NCBI GenBank assembly: GCA_016946835.1
Contig: JACVTC010000096.1
Coordinates: 310,001 to 330,000 of the forward strand
Origin: Neocallimastix lanati (nom. inval.)
Taxonomy: Eukaryota; Neocallimastigomycota; Neocallimastigomycetes; Neocallimastigales; Neocallimastigaceae
Reading direction: 5' to 3'
DNA: 20,000 bases
Below are positions 9,117-17,929 of the stretch, piece after piece. The notes beneath the pieces are model-generated. The model was not told the DNA's origin. It saw only the letters and a list, made by a program, of their open reading frames with translations, and did no database searches. Numbering within the stretch: the stretch's first letter is position 1; each line of letters opens with the position of its first letter. A program made the translations under genes and the position numbers.

Positions 9117-12100
9117 TTAACTGAACATCTTGGCGTACATCTTCTTTTCAGAAGCCTTGAATACCTTTTCCTTCTTCTTACAAATAAGGGCTTGACGTTT
9201 AAATAAGGCATCGTCTGGATTAATCTATAATATTTATAAATTATAAAATAATTTTATTAATATATGAATAAATTAAATGAACAAATAATTAAATTAAAAT
9301 TATAAATATATTTAAATATTTTAAAATGAGAAATAATTTTAAGATTATAATTAAAAATTGTTTATTAAATTTATATATTATAGTTTAAATTTAAATTTAT
9401 AATAATAAGAAATAAAAATAAAAATCTTATATAAAAAAAAAAAAAAAAAATAAATAAATAAAAAATAAAATAAAATAAAAATAAAAAAAAAACTTACTTC
9501 TAAGCACTTATTAATAACTTCAGTAGCCTTTTCGAAGTTAGAAAGACCAATATAAGCTTCAGATAAACGGTAAAGAGCCTTGGTATTGAATGGATCAAGT
9601 TCAATAGCCTTCAATTATTTAGTATTATTTTATTATTTATATTTATATTTTTATATTTTTATATATATTAATTATTTTTTATATATTTATTAATTAAAAT
9701 TAAATTAAAAAAAATTAATTATTAACTATTATGAAAATATTTTTCATTTAAAAATAAAATATTGTATATATATTATAAATTCTTTATATATATATATTAA
9801 TTATAAATGATTTTTGATAATTTACAGTGTTACAGAATTTAACAGCATCATTTAAGTTATTAGTCTTTAATGAGCACATAGCAGCGTTACTGTTAAGAAT
9901 AACTCTTAAAGTTTCAATATTTTTTTCTTCAACTGGAGTAGCTCCCCATCTGTAATCAAGAGCCTTAATTCCCTGTAAAAAAAAAAAAAAAAAATTTTCA
10001 ATTTAATTAATTTTAGTATTAATTTATAAATATATATTTATAAAGAATGTTATTTTATATTAAAAAAAATTACTTGATTATAGCATTCAATAGCTTCATC
10101 GAACTTCTTTTCCTTGAAGAAAGCATTACCTTCTTCTTTTGATTTAGTAGCACTTTCAATTCTTTCAGCAATAGTTTGATGTGGCTATCAAATAATAATA
10201 ATAATAATAATAATAATATATACATTTTTAAAAATAAAAATATGAATCAATATAAATATTAATTAGTATTGGTTTTACTTCATTCTATAGTAACATATTA
10301 AACTAAAAAAAAAAAATTATATTATCTATATAATTTAATTATTTTTAATGGAATACTTTACTGGTTCAATGTTTAAGCCTTCGACTTCAAATCTTAAAGT
10401 AGCATTCTTACCAATAGATGGTGGAGAACCACTTTCACCATAGGCTATTTAATATAATTAATAATTAAATCATAAAGAAATAGAATATATATTTATATAT
10501 ATATATATATAAATTATAAATATATTAAATAAACATATTAATTAAAAATTAATATAAAAGAAAAAAATTTTTTAATTTTTTAATTTTATTATTATTTTTA
10601 TAATTATTATTATTATTATTATTATTATTATTTTGAATTTTATTTTGTTATAATTTGATTATTAATATTTTTATTATATTTTAAATTATTTATTTTATTT
10701 ACCATATTCTGGAGCACAAATAAGAGAAGCCTTTTCACCTCTACGAATAGTAGCAATACCAATATCCCAGGCCTTAATAACTTCACCTATATTGGTTTTA
10801 TTTATGTTTTTTAATATTCGATTATGTATTAAATAAATATTAAATAATTTAACACACATATATTTCAATGTAACGAAAATGAAAAAAAAAAGAAAGAAAG
10901 AAAGCAAAAAGAAATAAAAAATAAATAAATTAGTTTTATTATTATTTTATTTAAAATCCTAAATATATTATGAATTTAAAATATATTTAATAATAGAAGC
11001 AGTATATATATATATATTATACTTTACCCTTGGATAAGTTAAAAGTAAATGGAGAATGACGCTTTCTACTAGAATCAAATTCTTCACCACTTGGGTATAA
11101 GTAACCATCATAGTGAACTATTTATATAAATAACATTATGAGATTATTATTATTATTATTATTATTTTTTTTTTTTTGTTGGTTTTTATTCGTTTTTGTT
11201 TCAAAAAATAATAATAAATGTAATTTGAATAAAACAACATTATAAAACATTTTATAATATAAAATTTTAATCAAAGTTGTAAAGAAGTAATTTGAAATAA
11301 GATAAATTATAAAAAAAAATAATAATAATAATAAAAAAAATAAGATTAATAAAAATTAATAAAAATTATTTAAGTTTGCAAATTTAATTTTTACAATCGT
11401 TTTAAAATATACACATGTAATATTTTTTTCAAATCTCATAAAAAAATATATTATTTCATTGTATTTAAATACTCTTATAGTTCTTTTCTTTTTTTGTACT
11501 ATTTAGAATTTTTTTTTTTCTTTTTTTTTTTAATTACTATTTTTATTCTTTAATATTCTTAAATTTAAAAGATTAAATATTTTTCAATTGATAAAATTTA
11601 TAAGTAATTTTATAATTAATTCATATATTATTATCCTCAGTCATAATATTTTTGTTTATAAAAATCTTTATTTTCCTTTTTTTTTATTTTTATTTTTATT
11701 TTTTTTTTTTTTTTTTTTTTTTTTTTGTCTAGATTGACTTTCCCCACTTTTAAATTATTCTTTTTTTTATATATTAATTTTACAATTAAATCTCGATTGA
11801 TAAATTTAAATATATATATTTTAATTTATTTTATATTTTACCTGTAACCTTAGAACCAGCTGGTGGAAGATCACCAGTACCTTCCTTAATAATCTTCTTC
11901 TTAACACCACCATCTTCAGTTAAAAGGACATAACCGTCATCATCAGTACCGTAAGTAGTGTATGGAAGGTTTTCTTCAGTTGGTTGTTCTTCCTTACAAC
12001 CACAATCACATTCACAGGCACCAGCGTTTGGACAGCCTTCACAACCGCCTTCACAGCAACAACCATCTGCGTTTTGACAACCTTCACAGGCACCAGCGTT

Positions 12101-12187
12101 TGGACAACCTTCACAACCTCCTTCATTTGGGTTTCCTTCACAACAACCACCACATGGACAACCTTGGAATTCTTCTTGAGTACTCAT
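9117..12187 (-). CDS. FKBP-type prolyl isomerase with Cys-rich N-terminus and TPR domain
   Basis: Eight exons: 12187-11842, 11117-11028, 10786-10703, 10444-10362, 10184-10074, 9972-9826, 9608-9498 and 9224-9117. All introns are GT...AG (101-724 bases). Phases match and the sum is 1080 bases, or 359 residues. Residues 10-64 carry 17 Cys in CxxC and CCC groups with Gly, Asn and Glu. Residues 85-190 are an FKBP domain ([38 protein letters not shown]). The FKBP12 pocket residues Tyr26, Phe36, Asp37, Arg42, Phe46, Val55, Ile56, Trp59, Tyr82 and Phe99 have counterparts; His87 is Ser. It is therefore probably an active peptidyl-prolyl cis-trans isomerase. Residues 210-325 form about three TPR motifs. 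The Hsp90/Hsp70 carboxylate-clamp pattern is visible (KEEGN, NSNAAM, KALYR), and a Lys-rich tail (326-359) follows. No signal peptide or membrane segment is seen, so I predict a cytosolic co-chaperone. Codon use (AAG, GGT, GCT, CCA, TTC) is biased as in well-expressed genes. The Cys block is unlike any FKBP I know. Confidence 0.93.
11118..11841 (-). other. Intron 1 of the FKBP gene, unusually long
   Basis: At 724 bases it is three to seven times longer than the other introns of this gene (101-273 bases). It begins GTAAAATA and ends ATAAATAG. It carries a T run of about 30 near 11697-11726 and no ORF. It separates the Cys-rich region plus the first FKBP strand from the rest of the FKBP domain, so the Cys block is not an exon of its own. 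Confidence 0.8.
12011..12121 (-). repeat. In-frame 39-bp direct repeat coding the Cys-rich motif
   Basis: Two 39-base copies (12011-12049 and 12083-12121) differ at only two positions and lie 72 bases, or 24 codons, apart. They encode the same 13 residues, [13 protein letters not shown], at residues 23-35 and 47-59. A weaker third version ([10 protein letters not shown]) lies between them. Such near-identity at DNA level points to recent internal duplication or conversion. Confidence 0.95.
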
Positions 12188-13588
12188 TTTATATATATGT
12201 ATTTATATTTATTGTTTAAAAAATGAAAAAAACGAAAAAACCAAATATAATTATTAAAAATAAATAATTTTTTTTTTTTAAATTGATTTAAAAATTATAT
12301 ATACAACAAAAAAAATTATAGTAAAAATATGAAAAAGAAAAAAGAGGAGAATAAAAAAAAAAAAAAGCTCTTTATAATGAATCCAAATAGAATAGAAATT
12401 TTTGGATTTAATTAAAATTTTAATTAAAAAAATAATATATTATAATTTAAAGTAATATACTTTATTAAATAAATGGAATCAAATAGAAAAAAAAAAAATT
12501 TTTTTTTTCTTTTTAAAAAAAAAAAAGATATTACATATGTCTAAAATATTAAAAATAAATGAATAAAAAAATATAAATAAATAAGGATATTAGAATATTA
12601 GAATGATAATATATAAAAATTAAATATTAAATAAATATATTTATAATAAAAATAAATAAATATTTAATATTAATTTAGATAAATAACCAATATATAATAA
12701 ATAAATAAATTTTATTTAAATAAATTTATAACAAAAATAAATAAATAAAATTTATTTAAATAAATTTATAATATAAATAAGTAAATAAATAAATATTCAA
12801 ATATTAGATTAGATAAATATGGAACAATGATTTGGAAAAAATATTAATATTAATAAATACTAATGGAATAATTTTTCTAAATTTTAATATTAAATATTTA
12901 AATTGACCTTCTTTTTTTTCTTTTTTCTTTTTTATTAATATATAACCAGATATATTTAACCAAATTTTATTTTTTTTTTAATTAATATATAACCAGATCT
13001 ATATAACCAGAATTTCTTTTTTTTTATATATATATACATTATAATTTTAGTTTTTTTTTATTTTTTTTATAATTTAATCATAATTATATATTTAATATTT
13101 TTTAAGATAAAGCACGTTATAAAACTTAATGATACTTTTTATTTTAAATTTTATTTTATTTTATTTTATTTCCAGTTTCTTTTTTTCTTTTCTTTTTTAT
13201 TTATATATATATATATATATTCTTTATTATTTATAAACTTTATTAATGTTTTAGTTATATTATTTGTTGTTATCATTAATATTATTACTATAATGTTTTA
13301 TTATTGAAATAATGTAATAATGTAATAATGTTTTATTATTGTAATAATGTAATAATGATTATTATATTTACAATTATTAAAAATTGAATTTTAAATATTG
13401 AATTAATAATAAAATTTAAATAAGTATTTTATATTTTTTTTCCCTATTATTTAGTTTTAATTTTAAAATGATAAATATTTGAATAAAATATGGACAATAA
13501 ATTTTATTTTATGTTATTATTAAATTATTATTATAATATTTATTATCAATTTTATAGTATAACATAGTAATTTTATTTTTTTTTTTAA
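12188..13588. other. Gene-free spacer upstream of the FKBP gene
   Basis: Holds the FKBP promoter, in which no element stands out. Other content: A and T runs, an imperfect TCCAAA...TTTGGA hairpin at about 12382-12412, TAAATAAA arrays, two palindromic AAATTTATTTAAATAAATTT copies in a tandem block (about 12700-12775), and two AATATATAACCAGAT copies (about 12937 and 12985). No ORF, RNA gene or transposon feature is recognised. Confidence 0.5.
13290..13357. repeat. 35-bp tandem duplication
   Basis: ATAATGTTTTATTATTG(A/T)AATAATGTAATAATG occurs at 13290-13322 and 13325-13357 with a single substitution. Confidence 0.85.
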
Positions 13589-13858
13589 TTAAAACATAAT
13601 TATAATAATACATGAATTGTATTTGACATTGTTCCTATAAATAGTTAATTTTTGTTGATATTGAATAAGGAATTCATTTTTATTTTGGTAAATTGTAGAA
13701 ATTTTAATTAGAAAGAATAAATACGATAGTATAGTATGAGGATTACGTTCATCATATGAAGTATCACCATATAAAGTGTCGTTATTTGAAATAGATCCTA
13801 AATTATTAGAGTCATTTATATATTTAGGTATCATTAAATAAAAAATGTAATTTTCCAT
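13589..13858 (-). CDS. Unidentified small ORF or gene fragment, 89 residues
   Basis: The frame starts at ATG 13858. The first two thirds have believable protein composition, including LMIPKYINDSNNLGS, NNDTLYGDTSYDERNPHTIL, a hydrophobic stretch SYLFFLIKIS, and NEFLIQYQQKLTIYRNN. The end (IIIIMF) runs into AT-rich DNA, as expected of a truncated exon or a broken gene. I see no signal peptide or known motif. It may be a pseudogene exon, since no acceptable neighbouring exon was found in the low-complexity flanks. Confidence 0.35.
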   Translation of the reverse strand: MENYIFYLMIPKYINDSNNLGSISNNDTLYGDTSYDERNPHTILSYLFFLIKISTIYQNKNEFLIQYQQKLTIYRNNVKYNSCIIIIMF

Positions 13859-14039
13859 CTTAAACTATTTTAAAATTTAAAATAATTTATTAAAAAAAAT
13901 TTAACAATTTTAATATAACTAAAAGAATGACATGACATATTTTTTTCGTTTCAAAACGATAAAATATTTATTTTTAATCTATTTTTATTAATATCTAGTA
14001 TCATTTAATGCTAAGTAAAAGTGAATAATAAATATTTTT

Positions 14040-14260
14040 TTTTATTATATTATTTTTAATTATAAATTTAATATTAATAAATAAATGATGACTATAGGAT
14101 TATTATTATAGTTATAATTATTATATAAATAAATCTTTTTTTAATTTAATTATTATTTTCCTTCAATAAATAATTAATTTCATATTAATTATTACATTTT
14201 TAGTGTTAATAACTGTTATTTATTTTTATTTATTTTATTCTCATTTTAATTTTATATTAT

Positions 14261-14296
<36 letters not shown>

Positions 14297-14311
14297 TATA
14301 TATTTTCATTT
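14040..14311. repeat. Copy of the esterase 3' flank
   Basis: The blocks TTCAATAAATAA, TTTCATATTAATTATTA, TGTTATTTATTT and ATTTTATATTATTATATAAT occur here at about 14159-14275. They recur in the same order at about 17690-17812, beyond the stop of the intact esterase gene. Similarity is patchy because of homopolymer length differences, but the order is kept, and the esterase 3' end fragment follows at once on the right, as in the intact gene. Confidence 0.55.
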
Positions 14312-14475
14312 TTTAGCTTTCGTTATTTTCTTCTTCATTTTTTAGCTTTCATTATTTCCTTTTTTATTTATTAACTTTTCATTATTTCCTTCTTCATTTT
14401 TTTTTTCTCTTTCATCATCTAAAATTTCAATAGATAATAAATATTTATAAATATCATCAGTAAAAAAAAGCCATT
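14312..14475 (-). pseudogene. Decayed copy of the esterase 3' end
   Basis: The minus-strand frame reads FFTDDIYKYLLSIEILDD, then EREKKNEEGNNEKL. This matches the end of the intact esterase at 17930 ([32 protein letters not shown]). DNA identity is clear around AATAGATAATAAA-ATTTAT. The copy also keeps the Glu/Lys repeat tail, but with shifts: the frame stops at 14342, while further repeat units (AATAACGAAAGC) lie beyond the stop to about 14312. Nothing of the catalytic domain is present. Similarity ends near 14475, where a different dispersed repeat begins, so the copy was truncated at that junction. Confidence 0.75.
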
Positions 14476-14479
14476 TATT

Positions 14480-14600
14480 TTTATAAAATATCATAATTTT
14501 GTGGTTAATTCCATTGTTCATTATTAAATATAAAATATTTCTATTTGATAGTATCATGCAATGTAACGTTAAATACTATCAACAATGTTAAACTATTTTA
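14480..14600. repeat. Dispersed repeat X, copy 1 (second copy at 17265-17405)
   Basis: The words AAATATCATA, TTAATT(C/T)CATTGTTC, TTTCTATTTGAT, GTAT, AATGCAAT, TTAAATACT and AATGTTAA occur here and at 17265-17405 in the same order and orientation, at roughly 75-80 percent identity by eye with small gaps. No ORF is shared. Confidence 0.65.
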
Positions 14601-14864
14601 GAAAAAAAAAAAAAAAAAAAAAAAGATTATAAATTGCGTGTAATGATATATTCTTAATTGAATAAGTCTTTCTTAATGTAAAAATAAATAAAATAAATAA
14701 AAATATGCACATAATAAAAAATAAGTATCATTTCTGGTTCTAATTGTTGTGTTATATTTAATAGATTAAGAGTCTTACTGATTCAATAATTCATTAACAA
14801 TGGTAAATATCATAATTCAATATATTAAATATTAAAATAAAGAAATATTAATAGTCATATTAAA

Positions 14865-14920
14865 ATGACTAAATCTGAAAAATTCAACAACTACTGATAA
14901 TTCTTCTTCTTCTTCTTCTT

Positions 14921-14954
<34 letters not shown>

Positions 14955-15502
14955 ACAACAAGTACATTCAGTAATGAATGATGTTCCTGTTGAAATAGAA
15001 ATTCCATATTCAAAATTTTAAAAATTACCAATGAAAACTTTCACAAGTGGTATTCAGATTTGAAATTATTCCTTGATTCTGAAGAATTAAGTGATTATAA
15101 ATCAAAGAATATTAAAAGATATAAACACCAATAAAAAAAAATAAAAAAAAACATTCAAAGTATAATAGTATCTTCATAATTATAATATTGAGCAGCTTCG
15201 ACGAATATTCGAAAAGTCTTTCAAATAATTGCACAATTTCATATTAAATTTACAAGAATAAAAGAGAATGATTTTCAGAAACAGTTACATCCAAGCTGTT
15301 TGAAATTAAAATAAAAATAAAGAAATTAGAAATTGAAAAAGAACTTATGATAATAGGCTATATTTAGATAATCTTAATTTATTATTTACAGAATATAATT
15401 ATAAGGAAAATTTAAAAAAAAAATAAAAAAAATAAAAAAAATAAATTATAACTGAGTGAAGTAATAAAAGTTTTAAATTCTAAAGAGGAATTTAATAAAA
15501 GT
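14865..15502 (+). pseudogene. Ty1/copia-like gag relic
   Basis: From ATG 14865 several plus-strand frames add up to a gag-like protein. First comes MTKSEK with a Ser-rich STTTDNSSSSSSS and poly-Lys leader. Next is HSVMNDVPVEIEIPYSKF. After one frame change comes ENFHKWYSDLKLFLDSEE, then LSDYKSKNIKRYKHQ (15033-15134). Then there is SKLFEIKIKIKKLEIEKEL. After another frame change come YLDNLNLLFTEYNYKENL (15361 on) and LSEVIKVLNSKEEF (15452 on). Copia gag proteins have the same plan: a short leader, IP.L....F..W...L...L....L.DY, then K...L...K.....EY...L..LF.E. At least four stops or shifts make it dead. The element class is inferred from this motif order. Confidence 0.5.
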
Positions 15503-15683
15503 CTGAATTGCTTATTCATTCACATTTCAATATATTGAAAAGGCATTTAAGAATTTAAAAAGAAGAAGACATATCAAAACTAAGTACCATGATCAAAAAA
15601 AAAAAAAAGGAAAAAGTATTAAAAGAGTAGATATCAAGAAAGAAGAACAATTTAACTGAGTCTGAAATGGGAAACCTCCATAA

Positions 15684-15716
<33 letters not shown>

Positions 15717-16479
15717 AACAAATTCCAACGAATACTGCTACTACAGCAATAAAAATGAGAATAGTACTAATAACAGGTTTTTTCAACCCATAAAATTCAC
15801 CAAAAAAAAAAAAAAACGATAGGGGAGAAAATAAAAAAAATATAATAATAATAAATCGAGAAATAAAAATTAAAAATAACGGAACATCTATAAGTAGGAA
15901 AGATAGTAAAAGAAACTTCAAATCTTATAAACCTTAATTGTGAAGAACAAAACAGTTCAGATTCAAATTCAGATCCATTATTTCTGCTTTGACATAACAA
16001 CTACTATAAAAGCTGAAAATTATAATAACAATTCAATATAACACCAAGGAACATAAAGGTAAATATAATAAATTATCTCCTAAATTATCTTCTATCTTAT
16101 GGATTGAAAGCTATTAAATAATGTATGTACGTTGTATAATTTAAATCCATATATCGGGGAATTAATTCTAAAATTCAGAATGAAATATTTTTTTAATAAG
16201 AAAATTGATATATCTAAAAACTTAAAGTTTTTAGATGAAAAGTATTTTTTTTTTCTTAATAGATACAAACCGATAAGTTTTTTATTTGAAAATAATACAA
16301 AACCAAGTATTTTCTTAAAATATTCTTCCAACTCTCCTAGTTATCGTATTCTCTACATTACTTCAACAAAATTAATTATCAATAATAATCATCTGCGATG
16401 CATATTTCAATGAAACCACATTAGACTCACCTCATTTTTTTTTTTTTTTCATTTCTCATCTCCTTCAGATAAATAAATT
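15503..16479 (+). other. Possible downstream part of the copia-like relic, unresolved
   Basis: Patches with protein-like composition continue on the plus strand. At 15719-15787 the reading is TNSNEYCYYSNKNENSTN then NRFFQPIKFT, faintly like a degenerate zinc knuckle. At about 15940-15975 it is EEQNSSDSNSDPLFLL. At 16132-16413 a 93-codon frame opens (MYNLNPYIGELILKFRMKYF...SNSPSYRILYITSTKLI), which overlaps a 79-codon minus-strand frame. I cannot assign either to a known domain. A T run of about 15 lies at 16435-16449. No intact gene is defensible. Confidence 0.3.
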
Positions 16480-16481
16480 GA

Positions 16482-16492
16482 GGGGGTGGGGG
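16482..16492 (+). other. GGGGGTGGGGG tract
   Basis: Eleven bases with ten G in a region of roughly 85 percent A+T. It lies between the copia-like relic and AT-rich spacer. Two adjacent G5 runs could form a two-tier quadruplex or be a scar of an end-joining or insertion event. Confidence 0.9.
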
Positions 16493-17087
16493 AACAGCAC
16501 ATATAACATCATCAATTTAGTCAACCATTTATCCTAATGGATTTGAAATGAAGGAAAACAAACCAAATAACGAAATATAACGGAATAAAAATTAATCCTG
16601 AAGATTACACAAATTTAATGAATAAATAAATAAATAATAATGAATATCTATTTGGTAAAATAATTCATATAACACACAAAAAAAATATTAAAAATAATAT
16701 TAATAAAGATCATAATAAAGATTCATGAAAATCTAGAATTACAAAAATATAATTAATTCTTCAAAATTGAAATAAAAAATAAAATAAAAAAATTTGAAAA
16801 AAAAAGTTTTTATTAATTAAAAAAAATAATGATAATAATTTTAAATTTATGAATAAATTAAAAATTTCAAATCTTAACAATTATAAAAATTGATCTAAAA
16901 CAAACCTTAATACTTATAAAATTATAAACCAGAAAACTTATTAATTAAAAAAAAAGGGATGATGCAAAATTTTTTTTTTTTTTTAGACTAGGAAAAGAAT
17001 ACATTTCCAGTGCTTTATTAAATAGATTTTAAAATATATATTTTTTTTTTTTTTAAAAAAAAAAATAAAATAAAATAAAAAAATAAT
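16493..17087. other. Gene-free spacer with faint coding-like debris
   Basis: 16530-16620 has moderately mixed composition; a plus-strand scrap reads GIKINPEDYTNLMNK. 16620-17087 is A- and T-run sequence, with one less biased patch at 16950-17030. No gene is seen. Confidence 0.4.
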
Positions 17088-17150
17088 AAAAAAATTTAAT
17101 TAATCATAGAAAATTTAATGTTAATAAATAATAAAAAATTTAAGTTTAAA
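17088..17150. repeat. Dispersed repeat, copy 2 (first copy at 7975-8035)
   Basis: Shares TTAATTAATCATAGAAAATT and the following TAATGTTAATAAA-TAATAAAAAA-TTAAGTT with 7975-8035. The sequence on its right is unrelated to that at the first copy, so similarity ends near 17150. Confidence 0.7.
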
Positions 17151-17179
17151 AAGTATTTTCTGGACCCATGCTCAAATAT

Positions 17180-17252
17180 TTTGAAACTTTTCTATTGCCA
17201 TAGGATGAAATTGGTAAAGTATTTCATCCTATGGCAATAGAAAAATTTCAAA
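17180..17252. repeat. Near-perfect hairpin with 32-bp arms
   Basis: The left arm 17180-17211 and right arm 17221-17252 are reverse complements with one mismatch (31 of 32). They enclose a 9-base loop, TGGTAAAGT. The arm core (CTATTGCCATAGGATGAAAT) is not low complexity. It contains an inner CCATAGG-type block and is GC-richer than its surroundings. Confidence 0.95.
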
Positions 17253-17264
17253 TAGAAAAGAAGG

Positions 17265-17405
17265 AAATATCAAATATCATATCTTAAATGTTATGTTTTA
17301 ATTTCATTGTTCGTTATACATCATTATTATATGATAAAATGTTTCTATTTGATTGTATTTAATGCAATTTTAACATTAAATACTCCCAATAATGTTAAGT
17401 CTATT
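17265..17405. repeat. Dispersed repeat X, copy 2 (first copy at 14480-14600)
   Basis: Same words in the same order as at 14480-14600: AAATATCATA, TTAATTTCATTGTTC, TTTCTATTTGATTGTAT, AATGCAAT, TTAAATACT and AATGTTAAG. This copy lies 12 bases right of the hairpin and left of the esterase 3' flank, whereas copy 1 lies on the right side of the esterase 3' fragment. Confidence 0.65.
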
Positions 17406-17639
17406 ATTATATAGAAAAATGATTACATATAAGATATAATAACAACTTTCTTAAAAATGAACAAGGTCTGTTAAAATTAAATATAAAATATATAAATAAA
17501 TTCAAAAATGATACTTATATGTATTTAAGTATTATTTTTTGATTTTAAATTTTATAATATTTATCAATAATAATTATATATATAAAAACTTTTTTTAATT
17601 ATGTTATTTTTTTTTTTTTTTTTATTTTATTTTTTTTTT

Positions 17640-17726
17640 AATAAATAAATATTTTCATATTAATTATTACAATTTTTATTATTATTTTTTTTTTTCAATA
17701 AATAAATATTTTCATATTAATTATTA
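17640..17726. repeat. 30-bp direct repeat in the esterase 3' flank
   Basis: AATAAATAAATATTTTCATA followed by TTAATTATTA occurs exactly at 17640-17669 and 17697-17726 (period 57). A diverged third version sits near 14166 in the duplicated flank. Confidence 0.9.
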
Positions 17727-17929
17727 TAATTTTTTTTTATTAATGTTATTTATTTATCTTTTATTTTTATTGTGATTATTATTGTTATTTTATATTATTA
17801 TATAATTATATCATATATCATTCTATTAAAAAAAAAAAAAAAAAAAATTATATATATTATATTAAAAAAAAGAAAAAAAAATCGATAGTATTTTCGATTA
17901 AATTAATATTATATATTTTCATTTTCTTT

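Noticed and set aside
11920-12226. Three further open frames over the Cys-rich exon on both strands
   Set aside because: Shadows of the FKBP exon; the repeated codons of the Cys block keep other frames open by chance.
14790-14830. Possible copia primer-binding site (ACAATGGTAAATATCA)
   Set aside because: Only partly like a tRNA-Met-complementary site, and no LTR end could be recognised beside it.
15652-16000. Two minus-strand frames of 67 and 89 codons
   Set aside because: Phe-rich translations of A runs lying opposite the copia-like relic.
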